A DNA stretch of 64,000 nt from Cristatella mucedo (taxonomy: Eukaryota > Bryozoa > Phylactolaemata > Cristatellidae): assembly GCA_009760855.2 (NCBI GenBank), contig WPIO01000010.1:7363501-7427500 (forward strand). Reading direction: 5' to 3'. The position numbers and the translations under genes are program-made. Below are positions 25,666 through 38,500 of this stretch, in pieces. The first letter of the stretch is position 1; the number at the start of each line of letters is the position of its first letter. The notes below the pieces were generated by a model. It was given only the letters and a program-made list of their open reading frames with translations, did no database searches and was not told the origin of the DNA.

Positions 25666-25857
25666 GTTTTATTGCTATGCTATGATTGTATGGGTGTTTT
25701 ATTGCCGTGCAATGACTGTATGGGGCGATGGAATATATGGCTGCTTGTTTATGGGCCAAGTTGGTTTATTGGGAAGTAGTTTTACGAAGGTGAGTCACTG
25801 CCTGGAGAGGAGTAGGCAGTAGGGAAGCAGGACGGAGGGGAGAACGGCTGTGTGGGT

Positions 25858-26042
25858 ATGGTGAGCCGTAATGGCTCACTGGGTAAGGCGGTTGCTTTTC
25901 ACGACCTCGGCCCCGAAGTCGTGGGTTCGAATCTTGTGGTGGGCGATCCTTTATCGCCACTGCAAGCGGTGGTGATAGCCGTCAAGGCTCTTCTGTCGCT
26001 ATACAAAAAGAGGCTGTTAAATCAGCTAGTATTTTTTTATGT
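25858..26042 (+). mobile_element. SINE-1 copy, best preserved
   Basis: A box ggctcactgggtaaggcggt and B box gtgggttcgaatc are separated by cacgacctcggccccgaagt. The body gccactgcaagcggtggtga and tail gctgttaaatcagctagtat plus a T run follow. Best candidate for the family consensus. Confidence 0.9.
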
Positions 26043-28389
26043 CCGACAGTAGTAGGAGTTATCCCTCAAAATGGCCGCCAATAGGGGAGTTGTCCCTCCA
26101 AAGCATGTGTAAAAAAACTGATTGGCATGAAAACTGGCACGAAGAACACTGGTAGCATTAGCTATCGTTTGATATAATATGCCTGATGTTTTAACCTTCA
26201 GATGACCTTTAAAAGTTCAAGGTCACGTATAGCACTGCTGGTAAAAGGCAGCTCCTCAGTTTTCCGATCAAAAAAATGTTTTTGTAGAAATACAGCAAAC
26301 AACTCAAAAAATGCAAGACATTCCACTGGACACTCTCCCCCCACAAAAAACTTTAAAAAAAAATTTGATATCTCAAAACTGTTGACTGTCATCACGAACA
26401 CAGACCACGGACACTTTGTTACAGGCACATTATATGCATACACACCAATCATGCATACATGAACAGGTGGGGAGTGTGGAGACAGGTGAGCTCCACCTAT
26501 ATTCCAAGTTTCACACAGATCGGCCTAGTATCGACCAAGTTGTACAATGTACCAGGTACCAAGTACTACTGCTGTGACAGCACTCAGAGAAGCCAACTTA
26601 AGGTGCCACAGCATGCAGGTGACATGGAATAACAAGTGTTACTTTATTTGTCGCCATACAACATCAAAACACATACTTGAGAGCATGCACTTCAAATTTC
26701 ACGTTGATTGGGTCACAAGTAGCCTACCTGTGACATTTTTACGCCATGTGAGTGAAAGGATGACAAAGGCTTAGCACGACAAACACAGCCAGTTTTGACC
26801 AAAACAAGTCTATCTACTGAGGTCCAATATGCATGCGAGAAGGCTGGAATGATTCTATAACTACAATCAATCGTATATTCCAAAGTTTTAAGGTTATCGG
26901 ATCATTATTTTAGGAGATATGACATAAATGACAGCAGGCATTGGACTTTCGTTTGCAGATAAACTTGAGAACTCCAAGCTATAACCAAGAGGCAGCACTA
27001 GGAAACGCTATAATCGCACAAACATTCAATATTATTCAACATTCAACATATTCAATAAATAGATAAATATAGATCTTAGGAATAGGTCAACCTAACAAGA
27101 TCCTTATACAGCCTAAGCAGATCATATCCGCGATAGGTCTCATACCTCAGGCCGGCAATCCAGGCTACAGCCGGGCGGCTCACCGGCATTCGCCAATACA
27201 AATATCTAACTAGTAACGACATAAATGAGAACTTGAAATCACCTAAATTTCCTTGAATAGAAATGAATCAACATTTTCAAACTGGCTTCCAGTAAACGAC
27301 GTGCTAGTTCCATCCAAGTCACCACGCTGACCGGCCGCCGAACCATGGACCACTTGCGGCCGTCGCCTCGTGCGTCGTGGCGGCTACAGGAACGGGATCA
27401 GCTGTCCCAGGACTCATGCGGTGCCGTGGTAATGGACTCCTTAGTTACGGCGGCCCCGGCAGCAACAAATTCTCAATACATTATCCCTAATGTTCGTCTA
27501 CTCGCCGAATGACAGTCACTTCCGGTTTGTGATCCGATGTAAACATACCAATGTAAACAGGTTTCTGCCAAGTAAATAAGGAGTGGGTCTTGGAATGCCG
27601 TTTACCGCCAGTTGCTATGGGCGGGGCGGGGAAGCAGAGGCGGGACTAGGCACCCTGCTGATAGGGGGTTTACTCTTTTATGATCTTGTTATACTACCAG
27701 TCGGACGTATGATCTCGAGGGGCGTGTCATTTCCGGGAAATTTTTACGTTTGATAATTTTCAAAAGTCATTTTTTGAGGGTCCGTTTAGGGCTGAGTAGC
27801 TTATAGTCGCAGAGTTCACCAGGAAAACGCAGTTCCGGCTCAGTTATTTGTCAAAGAAAGTTATTTTGTTGAGCTCAATGTACGACTTCTGGTTTAAATA
27901 GGTCTTACAAAATAATTTTATTGACCATGTTCCAGTCATCTTACAACCACCAAAATTTGAGCTTGCATTTATAACTAGTTTATCTTTAATACGCGAGTTT
28001 CGAAAACATTGACCATTTTTTGTGGACCTACCCCCCTTATTTCGGAGGATACCCCGTTAACGCTGGGTGCGCTGGCAGAATACACCGGGGTTGAAGCCCC
28101 CCTCGGTGTCTGCATTTCGTCGCTTGTGTACCGTCGCGTGCTTGCTTTCAGTGCGTCAGCTTACAGTTTGTACGAGGTATGGGTAAACAATTGGCTAGGG
28201 TCCGGCATCACCGGTACAGGGAGGTGGAGCGGTAAATAGCGTACCCCTCCACCCCCTGGTCGCGGTAACAAATGCGGGGCAGACCTCGTCGTCAGAAGCA
28301 GCCGCCCTTCGTTCCGTCGTGAACATTATAAGCAGCCCAGTGGTTCTACCACGGTTGCACCATTCCAGAACGAATATGGGGGCGGAATA
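26043..28389. other. Intergenic; old repeats then CpG-rich stretch
   Basis: 26100-26760 has the texture of an old interspersed repeat (accttcagatgacctttaaa; agtttcacacagatcggcct) with no open reading frame. 27170-28330 is CpG-rich with a GC-box cluster near 27618 (gggcggggcggggaagcaga). This could be a promoter, but no coding exon was identified beside it. Confidence 0.4.
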
Positions 28390-28640
28390 ACCATGTAAGA
28401 AACTTGCACAGAAATTTGCGGTGTGCGGCTTCTGCTGTAATTAGCAAGGCGCCTGACAATGCGCATGCCTCACCTGTGGCCAACAGCCAAGCCACCGATG
28501 CAGCGAAGCGAAGCGTCAGGCCACTAATGCATGTTATATTTCGTGTCGCTGTTGCGATTAATCTGGCTCTCGTATATTTGCCCCTCGAGAGGAATAAAGG
28601 AGAGTCTCGTTTACTGCACACGAGCACCCGTTATGTCTCC
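28390..28640 (-). repeat. LTR-like repeat, inverted copy
   Basis: Its complement (ggccacaggtgaggcatgcg; gctaattacagcagaagccg) matches the plus-oriented copies at 30600-30780 and, in part, 29205-29310. The homology is clear by eye over roughly 150-180 bp with the 30600 copy. Confidence 0.6.
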
Positions 28641-29032
28641 GTGAGATTCCCACTAGAACAGCCGCCGCTGGAGTCACTGTCATACAACAAATTCGTTCTG
28701 CTTTGTGAGCAGGTGAAGGCTTACAGCTACCGGCTCGCTGACAATTGAGAACTACTTGAACAGGCTTTTTGAACAGGAAAGCAGAAGGCAGCGTCGACAT
28801 CTAGCCAATCGGGGCAGAATCGGTTTACCTCATTTGACACTCCTAATCCTACGACAGATCTAGCTCGAACGGGCCGTCGTTATTTACTGTATACTAAGTA
28901 GTTTGAGCCTCGCACGTGGCGAGATAGTGCGAAGTGATGGACCACAGCAGCAGCGGTATAGAAATAAACATTTGAAGTAAAAAATACATGTTCTGGATTT
29001 CGGACTTGAATATATCCACAGGATATATATTC

Positions 29033-29200
29033 GGTGAGCCGTGATGGCTCGATAGCTTTCACGGCCTCAGTCTCGCGATCGTGGGTTCGAATCCTGCGAT
29101 GGTCGATCCTTAATCGCCGCTGCAAGTGGTGGTGATAGCCGTAAAGGCTCTTCTGTCGCTATACAAAAGAGACTGCTAAGTCAGTTAGTATATATGCGGG
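29033..29200 (+). mobile_element. SINE-1 copy
   Basis: gtgagccgtgatggctcgat, B box gtgggttcgaatcctgc, gctgcaagtggtggtgatag, and tctgtcgctatacaaaagag in the same order as the other copies. It directly abuts the LTR-like fragment on its right. Confidence 0.87.
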
Positions 29201-29204
29201 TAAA

Positions 29205-29310
29205 TAAATCAGTAGCTAAACTATCGGCCACAGATGAGGTATTTACATTAGTGTCGGGTGCTTCGCTAATTACAACAGCAGAAGCTGCAGGCGCACACAA
29301 CATCCATTCC
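29205..29310 (+). repeat. LTR-like repeat, partial direct copy
   Basis: gaggtatttacattagtgtc and gctaattacaacagcagaag match 30680-30750. With the copy at 30600-30780 it flanks the gag-like segment, as two LTRs would. Confidence 0.55.
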
Positions 29311-29479
29311 CGATAGAAAATATATTTCACAGTCCATCATCCTAGCAGGGGAGGGGGCGGCCCTGACGACTGGAAAGTCGTGTAGTTATTGGCTCCCCAC
29401 GGCCTCTTCTGCCAGCTCAAGCGGTGCCCTGTCCAGCGGTTTGTCGTTCGTGCTGTCAGGATATTAATTAAGCATTAAC

Positions 29480-30540
29480 GAGCTCCGCAGCTTGGATGGA
29501 GTGCAGGCTACGTGACAGCCACTCGCAGAAGGCACACATCAGCTCTGCCCCTCGAGAGCAGCCAGTCGTAGATGCTGCCCACGTTTAGGCAAATGTGGAG
29601 CACCACTTCCAGTGTCAGGCGATTCTCGTAGGTTACCTTCGTTCGAGCCCCGATGGCTGGTCTCACGCACTCGTCGCCGGCCGATCCCGCCCTTCGGAAA
29701 CCACTTCGGCTCATTGTGGCCTCGCCGTCCTCGGAGTTCCACTCCACCGAGTCGATCTCTGCGCTCGGCACCGAAACGCTCGCCCAGGTGCTCTTTGCCG
29801 CCGAAACCCGAAACTCGCACGCTGCTGTGCTTCGCCGAAGAGAAGCTATCGATGGTTCGCTGGCGGGCAGCCTGCACCAGGCTGCTATCGGTTCCCCGCT
29901 GACCGCTATGTCGCGTAGCTCCTCTGTACTCTGCGCCGAGACGCTTGTGCAGGTACTCTCCACCACCAAGAAGCGGCTGAGACGTCACTCATTCGGGCAC
30001 TCTTTGTCGCCGAGATGCTCTCCGCTCTCGCTGCTGCGCTTTGCCGCAGAGACGTCGCTCGCTTGGGCCGCCTGCACCTTTTCGCAGGCAACTATCGCCT
30101 CGCCGCTGGAAGCTGTCACATGCTGCACCTCCTTCGTCTCCGGCTGCTGCCGCTGCACACTTACGTTGTTCGGGCGCTCTTCGGCTTTTGTGGCTTCTAT
30201 ATCGGAAGCGGTTCCATACCCGCTTCCTCTACCGGTATCGCCCTCGGATAGCTGTGGCAGCTCAATGAGTTCCGCTCCTCTGTCTGGCTCTTTCGGGCAG
30301 ACAGACGGTGGAATCGACGGGCGATGAAGCTGGCTCGTCGCCTAGCTGTGCCCCGTCTCGGCTCCGGCGAGCTGCTCACGCTCCAGCCGAAACCTGGCGG
30401 CCTCAAGCTCGGCCTCCCCATCCGTCAACCACGACAAGATTAGAATTAACTCGATTCGTAGCTTGTGGTAATCTTGATTTACGTCGGCCGGCTGATCACC
30501 CATACCGTGGATCGCGTTATCACCCAGACACACTGGCATA
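29480..30540 (-). mobile_element. Gag-like decayed ORF between LTR-like repeats
   Basis: On the minus strand from about 30510 a largely open path runs through GDQPADVNQDYHKLRIELIL and the charged heptad-like segment EAELEAARFRLEREQLAGAE, then a Ser/Ala/Glu-rich region, to TKVTYENRLTLEVVLHICLN at 29530-29630. It has internal stops (after AETGHS; near 29990). A coiled-coil start and a low-complexity middle suit an LTR-retrotransposon gag, but no zinc knuckle, protease or RT is present. High G+C compared with its surroundings. Could equally be a host-gene fragment. Confidence 0.35.
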
Positions 30541-30580
30541 TATATATATATATATATATTATAATATATAATATATAACG
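30538..30580. repeat. (TA)n microsatellite
   Basis: TA repeat with decayed ATAATATAAT units at its right side. Confidence 0.9.
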
Positions 30581-30599
30581 GGCACATACATGAGAGCTC

Positions 30600-30785
30600 G
30601 TTCAATCGCAGCAGACGATACGAAATACAACCTGCATTAGTGGCCCGATGCTGCGCTGCTTCAATAGCTTACCTATTGGCCAGAGGTGAGGCATGTACAT
30701 TAGTGTCAGGCACTTCTCTAATTACAACAGCAGAAGCCGCAGGCGCACACAACACCGCTAGTATATATGCGGGTAAATCTAGGAT
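30600..30785 (+). repeat. LTR-like repeat, direct copy near INTS10 promoter
   Basis: acgatacgaaatacaacctg, gccagaggtgaggcatgtac, gcaggcgcacacaacacc. It ends about 105 bp before the INTS10 start codon, so it may supply or displace promoter sequence. Confidence 0.6.
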
Positions 30786-30825
30786 CAAGATTATCGGCAC
30801 TACCGTATCCGCCATTGTAACGGCC

Positions 30826-30849
30826 ATGACCCGGCCGCCTCATTTGTAG
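30826..30849 (+). other. Possible uORF of INTS10 (7 codons)
   Basis: atgacccggccgcctcattt followed by gtag: an ATG-to-stop minigene that ends 41 bp before the INTS10 ATG. It matters only if transcription starts upstream of 30826, which cannot be seen here. Confidence 0.3.
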
Positions 30850-30890
30850 TTCCTCGTGCTAGGCTTCCGCTGTGGCCTTGCGTTGCTGCT

Positions 30891-33800
30891 ATGGCAAGTC
30901 ATCCCGCTGGCGGTGCTGACTCTGAAGAAAATTGGATTCTGTCACTCGCAGAGTCTGCCCTCAAGGGTAACCAGCACGAAGCTCGTGCATGGCTTCTGAC
31001 TGCAAGATCACTGTACAAAAACAGTTTTAAGATACAGGTTTGCCTGCTTTCCTGCTTTCCCGCTCGCTTCATCGGAGTGTCGAGGCTCCCTGGTGGAACT
31101 GAGCCGATATTGCCCCTAAGTTCTGCTAGTGTTAGCATAGAACATTCACGGTCTATGCATGTAATGATTAACTGTATGGTCGTGGCTAATGATAGGAATG
31201 CAGTAGTCGGATGGTGCGATTCTACCCTATGAGATCAATGGGCTTTGCTGCGTCCAACGTTGTGAGCAAGACAGTAAACGAAAAGGTTGCTCCACATTTC
31301 CCCTTAAGATATGCGAAACATTTTTGACGCGCTACTTCATTTCGCGCGCCAGCAGAATGTTAGTATCCGGCACCATCAAGTACTATGCCGATACTGAGCA
31401 GGCAATGTCATTGCAGCTTGAGAATATGAACAACAAGAAAAAAGTAAGGAGGAAACGTTCATGTGAGCTATGTCGAGAAATGCTTACCGCGGACAATAAG
31501 GGCCGGTACTCCGAAATGGTTTCTTAGAATATACTTTACTGAGGATCTCCGATCGAGCCGGGCATGTGGAGTGCAGCGGCCTTGAAAGGGATCATTGATC
31601 ACATTGTGCACACGCGCTGATCGAATCACAAATAAATATTGGGAGTATCATCGTCACTCAATTGCTTTTGTGTTAGTCTTCGAAGGTTATAATCTTATAT
31701 GAGCGGATGTTTTTTGTAGTATGAACTATATCAACTGGAGAAAACCTCTCGTAATCTTAAGGATGCAGCCCATCTGCTGAACGACATGTATGTTGACAAG
31801 TTTATTTCAGGGCGGGTGTGCATGTTGTTCTGCCACACCGTTTCTATTTCTGTACATTGTGAAGACTTTTGCATTGCGTATGCATCCTTAATGTCCAAAG
31901 GTTCTAGACTCTAGGTCTGGAGTTTTATTTTATTGTGCCGTTCTTAGAGGTGTAGTAAATATTGCCCCACTTTCTTAGCTCCAGTTTTTGTGTTTGCTCA
32001 CCCTGGTGTGTGTGTGTGTTGTGTTATATGTATGTTTTTATGCATGTTTGTATGCTTTGTGTGCATGACTAGATGTGCGTTTGTGTATGTGTGTGTATAC
32101 GTGTGTGTGTGTGTGTGTGTGTGTGCACGCTCGAGTGGGTGCTTGTGTGGGTGTTCATGTTTGTGTGTCTGCTGCGAGCATGCTTGATGTGCTGTGTGTT
32201 GGTTTGTGTGAGTTCCCTGAAGCTCTTTCAGCTCAGTTTCTAGATAGGGAGTGGTAGCAATGCTGTAGTGTCCTTCGGCACCAATAATAGAGTCCACCTG
32301 TTTACCACACGTTGCATTGAGGGAGGGCAGACATATCCTATACTGCTACAGTTGGAGTAACTTGACGATCATTAAGATTTGCTACTCACCCAAAGCATGC
32401 TGCTGGACTAGGAGATTTAGCTCTTCTTATAGGTGCTGTTAAGCGACTGTCAGCGTGTGGTCGGAATTTAGGTGTCATCTTTGATAACTGCCTGAATTTT
32501 GAAGGTTTCACTAAGAAGACTGCCTCGACTGCTAGCTATAACGTCCTATCTCTATCTAAGATTAAGGACTGTCTAACATGCTGGCTTGCAAAAAAATTAC
32601 CTAGCTCCCTGTTACTTTCTCGGCTAGATTATCGCAATTCCGTTTTGATTGGGTTACAGAAAAAGCCACGGGCCACTGCAGCTGGTAATGAATATGGCTG
32701 AAAGGTTAGTTAATAAATCAGAGATTTGACCGTAGGTCTCCTTTGCTGAATGAGCTTCGATGGCTCCCGGTTGATTAATGAATACTGAGTACAATTATTC
32801 CGTTGACCAACAAGGCCTGCCACAGCTTGGCTCCTCCATATCAAGCTGAACTGCTGAAGCAGTTTCAGCCTTCTCATGCCTTCGGGTTTTCTATGGAAAA
32901 TAAATTAGCAATTCTATTCCTCCACTTAAAGACAGTTGGCAAGAGAAGCTTTTGCTATGCAAGTCCTAGACTTCCACAATTCTTACGCAACGACATCAAC
33001 ACTCCTGCTGCCGACTGTGGCACATCCTCTCAAGCCATCCTGAGCTGCTACTTCCATGCTACTCACTACCTCAACTGCCCTCCTGACGCAGCTATGCTTC
33101 TCACTTTCTCCTTGTTTAGTGAGCTGAAGTCTGTTGGCTACCGCATGCATACTGAAAGCGGCTTAGCCTTTGAGTGTGTTACAGAAAATCCTCCTTCGTT
33201 GTAACACCCCCGCAAGTCTTGGTGGTGTTGTGAGTTGCAGACGGAGATACATTAGGCACACAATGCTGATGCATGTCTTGGCTTGCCTTGGGGATATTCC
33301 TATTTGCGAAACTGATGCAAACAGACTGTTTGAAAGTACTTTGTGGTTGTCATTCCATTTATAATATCACAATCGGGTATGTTAGGGAGGACTAGGTTGC
33401 ATAGTCGGCAAGATTTTGACAAATCCTATGGAATCTTCAGAGCTACCAAAACGACACCGCTGCGGTGATTCAGTAAGTCTTTTTTCCTCAGAAGCATCGA
33501 CGAGTTTTCTTGGTGTCCTTTGCTCAATATTCCCAGATAAACGTTGACTTAATCATAGGACGAAGTACTGCATGATTCTAACACATTATTGGTTGTCTTG
33601 TGTATCACAGGTTTGTATTTCCTTCATTATTATCCAGCGTTCTTAAAAATGGCTTATAATAAGATATTCTATTTTATTAGTTGACATTCTCTTGGCAAAC
33701 CGCTTTAGTCGGATTTCCAGAGACTCCGTTTAGCTGCAGGTCTGCTGCACGTGCACAGTGACATCCTTGCTCCAGAACAGCGCTAGAATAGAACTAGCAT

Positions 33801-35488
33801 AGGGTGACTCCATTCACGATTCTAGATCTCTCGGCTGCTTTCGACACTTTGGACCTAGAAATAGTGAGAGGAAGGCTAGCTTCTACCGTTTGGTTCCATG
33901 GCCATTTACTGAACAGGTTTAAGGTCGTTGTTTTGGAGAGCAGTCCGAGGATTGCCTGTTGTAGCAAAGACTCTGATAGCCATCAGGGACATTTGGCATT
34001 CCCTGGCACAACCCCCTCCTGCTTGGCCCACGACGGTTTTGGATTCATTCGACCCGGAGAAGAATTATACGTTCACACGATACTAAATATCATTCTATGA
34101 TAGCAGTACACCATCTCACCATTGATCCTAACGATCCTTACACAGCCATGCAACACCGTCTCTCCGACTTTAGTTCCTGGGTGTCGTTAAATATCTTGAA
34201 GCTAAATGATGACAAAGCTAAACTTCTTTTGATAGGGGCCAAACTTGATGACCAAGGTCTTTGGCTTTCGACCGTGCATTGATAAGTTTCCAATTGCACC
34301 TTCAGAATTCGTTTGTTTTGACTTTGACCTTAATCTCGAGTGTTTAACCGATGACGTGGCCCACTTTTTTTTTTATTGTATTATAACGTTCCCACTATCA
34401 GGGACTATGGGAGCAATAGAACACCTGGTACAAGCACTTGTTACATCAGAACTAGACTACCATAGTTTTCTACTTGGTAGGGTGCCTAACTGATGCATGA
34501 GGCCTCTGCAGGTATTTTTTAATCAGTTGGCTCGGCTCGTTGACCAACGAAGCAAGTGTGAATAGGAACAACGTTGCTGAAGGATCTTTACTGGCTTCTG
34601 ATAGAACAGCAATTCAGGTCAGGGCACTTTTGCTATATGCATTTCTCATAGGTCAGGCTTCATCCTACCTTTGTGGCTTGGTATAGGACTACTAGCTAAC
34701 TGGTCCTATCGGATCCTTCAGGTTAAACAACTTAGCAGTTTCAGATAGCTATCGTTTGCCTCCAGGGCTTCTGTGCTCTGGAACTCGTTGCCTGAGCATG
34801 TGCAGCAGGCTAGTTCCCTGCAGACCATCGACTAGCATTCTAGGACTGGCTCGCCGTGTGAGGGGCTACCGTATGCATCTCGTGGTGGCCGGAGGCTCTT
34901 CATTTCTCTGCTCGGCCCATTGTCAGCACTATGGTTAATCGACGTGCTTGGATTCAGAGTCGACAGAATGGGCTCCGAGGGCAGCTGCTTATGGGCCATT
35001 AAACGGCTTAAGGTTTGCAAGTGATAAGTTGAAAGTGGGCCTGCTCAGTCAACCTCCTTCTCTGCATGCAGATGCTGCCCGCATTTAGCAACTCGGCTGG
35101 TCTGTCGTCGACTGCATAGCTGCCGCATCACACCACTTCAGTGTGAGCTTCGCTGAGTCCCTATTAATTATCGAATCGACTTCAGGCCACGCCGGCAGGT
35201 GGTACGGTGGAAGCACTAGCACTAAGGATTATCATTACCGACTTTAAATTGGACATGCATGTCTTTTTGTGCCCAGAACATTCTATGCCCACTAAGTTTA
35301 CTTGAAGCACTTACATAGCAGTTTCTCACCTGCTAGTTACAGTGAAGGAAGCAGTTTGCAATGGCATGGCTTGCAGTGTGCTTGGCAGTAACCGAATCTA
35401 GAACAGCTGCATATCATGTTAAACTGGCATGCATAGAGTTAGTTATTTTCAATATGCAGAACGTCCGAAAGTCATTGCCGTAGACGGG

Positions 35489-35519
<31 letters not shown>

Positions 35520-38500
35520 GAGCGTTTTCAGGCCAGTGTGAGCTATTGAGGCTCCGTTCTTCTTGTTTTTCAACACAATGAGCAAATATTTGCTATAAGT
35601 GACCTATATGTCACAGTCGACTTCCGGTGTACTGCCCAAATTAATGTGTATCTTCATTTTGTAAGTAGTTACCAAACTATAGACCATTATGCATACTAGT
35701 TAGCTCCACACTTTATGACTCAACTGCTATTTCTGGGTTAATGTTTGTACAATACTGTCATCGTTTCTGGATTCAAGAGTAATGTAAAACTGACACTCAT
35801 TGATAAATCTCTGTCTCAACGTTGTCCTAACGTGGCTTAACTCAATGCTATCCTTTTCTGCAGGTTGCAGCGTTTTGTCAGTGAACCGGGATTATGGGAC
35901 GAAATACAGCTGCTAACTGATGCCTTACAAAGCAATCGAATTGACGATAAGACACAGCTGTTAATTGGTATAAGCACATTTTTACTCCTCACCACATTGT
36001 TTACACCTTCCTGGTGAATGTCTGTATATGGTATTGCTGCTACTCGCGCCAGTGAAGCATGCTGGGTAGCTGACGATGATCTGGTGCGGTCATTTGCTGA
36101 TGTCAGATACTTAAATAATGAATGAGAGCACTTGCTGCATATAATTTGCAAGTGGGAAAGAATGGCTAGAAATAAAAGACAGCCTATCGTGCGCTATCTT
36201 GTATCAAAGCTGGTTCTTTTCTCACGGGTCCCCCCCTGGGTATTTTGTACGCTCACTTGTTGTTATCTCTTGTAATTGGGGCAATCAACCCCACAGACGC
36301 CCGAGCTATTTGCTTTGGTGGTGATCGTGGCTAGTTTTGTGGAATCTCAAAATGATTGTAAGGAGTGAGAGATAGCAAGAGGTTCACATATGGAGATATA
36401 CAATGCTTCGACGAGCTATATCTATACCTTTGTGCCAATAAGGTCGGAGATAACCAATTCGGTGCTACCGAGGAAAAGCATTGTTTTGCTGGCATGCAAC
36501 TACAATTTTTTTATGTGGGGTGAAGCTATCAGAACTGCTAAGACATATCCTCCTGGACCACCGATAGCTTTTACCGGTTTGTTAATTGGTCGGAAATTGG
36601 TCAACCACAATGGGATTTGGAAGTCATCATGCTTCTAATTGCTCTTACATTGCTTGCTTCTTGTTTATCATTGTAACGACTGATCGTTAGCTTGCTGCAC
36701 TTTGCACAATACTGACTAATCTATACAAAACTGAAAATAGTCCAAATTAACTTGATTGCTCATGATAGATACTTCATATTCCATCATGCTTTTGACTGTT
36801 TACTGCAGAGTAACTCCAGATTGGCATAGATATATGAACTCTGGAGATTTCTAATAAGTCATTAGCCTAATTAAACATAAGATAACTTTACACCGCCCAG
36901 CAAGCTCCTTACTAATGCGTCGGTAAGTGAATTTGTGCTAGTATTTTTTTCGGTGGCTAAGCTTATTCAGGTTGACATGTATTTAGATATTCTGTATAAT
37001 CATGTTTGTTATTTGCTATTTATTTGATCTCCTGTGAGATGCTACTCAGTAGTTTCTATATAGACTTCATAGGCCAGCAGCATGGTACTTGCCTCATTTC
37101 TCAAACAGTATTACTTAAAGGTCATGGCAGCTGCATGCTATGGCAGTACATTGGATGTGTCAGTACTACCACAAGTTTTTTATGCTAATGTTGTAGACTT
37201 ATTTGGCCTTTTACCTCTGGACACTCAGTATAAAGTGTTAACCAAAGTTGCCGATAGCAAGTCAGACGTCATTACCCGAGCAGGCCTTTTGATCGTGTTT
37301 CTAAAGAGGTTCCCGTCATCAATCCCAGAATTTGCGGTAGGCCATCAGCTCTTTACTTCGGAGTACTTGTAATCCTACATGTTTATCCCGATTATTTAAT
37401 GTCATGGTGGGATAAGATAGCATGCTTTTAGATTTTGGCTGCTAAGCAGTATCACATTTAGGCAACTGACCTCCAGTGCATTGTCTTGATAGATGCTTTT
37501 GTTCACTGTTTTGTGATTTTTGTTTTGCCAGTGTATCCGGAGGTCATTCTGCTTGACATCTTGTTATCATCTATCAAAGCAGAGCAGGCTGTGTTAACCA
37601 AAGCCTTAAGCTGATACTAGAGATGCTGATTGCTAAACAAAGCCTTAAGCTGATTCTGGAGGTGCTGAATGCTTAGCAAAACCTTAGTCTGATGCTGGAG
37701 AGCTGATGGCTAAGCAAAGCCTTAAGCTGATGGTGGAGACAGAATGTTCAAGACCTCACCCGAGGTCTTGCTAGCTGCAAACTACCTCGCCACTGCATTT
37801 GTTTGGAGCAGTGTTTTGTCGCTTGCTGCATGATCCTAGTGCATGTGCTGCTGGCTACCTCAAGAAACCGATTCATTTGAACTCCATATCGAGCTTAGTC
37901 AGCGACTGTAAGGCATGGTCAATAACTGTTACCATTCTTGTTACTTAATTGCTCAGCAGTGCATTCAGTGGATCTATGATCAACATGTGAAGTATTCTTT
38001 AGTGCCCATAGACCCAGTAAGCCTCCATTGTATCTTTTAATGTTAAGAGGCATTTCTACTATCCCACTTTATTGTATATTGGTTTAGAGCTCTGGAAGTA
38101 ATTCTGCTCTATAGTATTATTAAAGACAGTGTACGAACTTTCTACAAGATATCGATTTCCTTTCACACACAGCTGAGACCATGAAGTTGCTGTCACCATA
38201 CTCTAGCATACGTGTGCAAGATTAAAGTATCTACGTTTTGGGCAAATTTAAAGTTTCTCGGGGACCAGCTTATCGAAGAGGAAGAGGAAGAGACAGTGAA
38301 TCCTTAGCATAGGAATCCACAACACTAATGACCGATTGCAACGGTATGAAATCGCAGCATGGGGCCTATAGCTGAAACATATCCGAAGATTAAAGCTCAC
38401 TTAATGAGCTGTAATCCTTTGGAAGTTGGTACATGTAACAGAAAATCTTGCCTTGTTTTACCTTAAAGGCAAGCACGAGTTTGGTAGTTTGCAGTGTATT

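Noticed and set aside
25858-25950. Free-standing tRNA gene at the SINE-1 head
   Set aside because: No cloverleaf closing stem, and the unit recurs at eight or so places with the same non-tRNA body.
29653-30327. 224-codon plus-strand open frame
   Set aside because: It is antisense to the more protein-like gag-like frame, is Ser/Ala-rich from GC-rich sequence, and has no recognisable domain or splice support.
37532-37620. INTS10 exon candidate VYPEVILLDILLSSIKAEQA
   Set aside because: The phase does not match the donor at 37336, and the exon at 39001-39082 continues the protein in phase with better family similarity.
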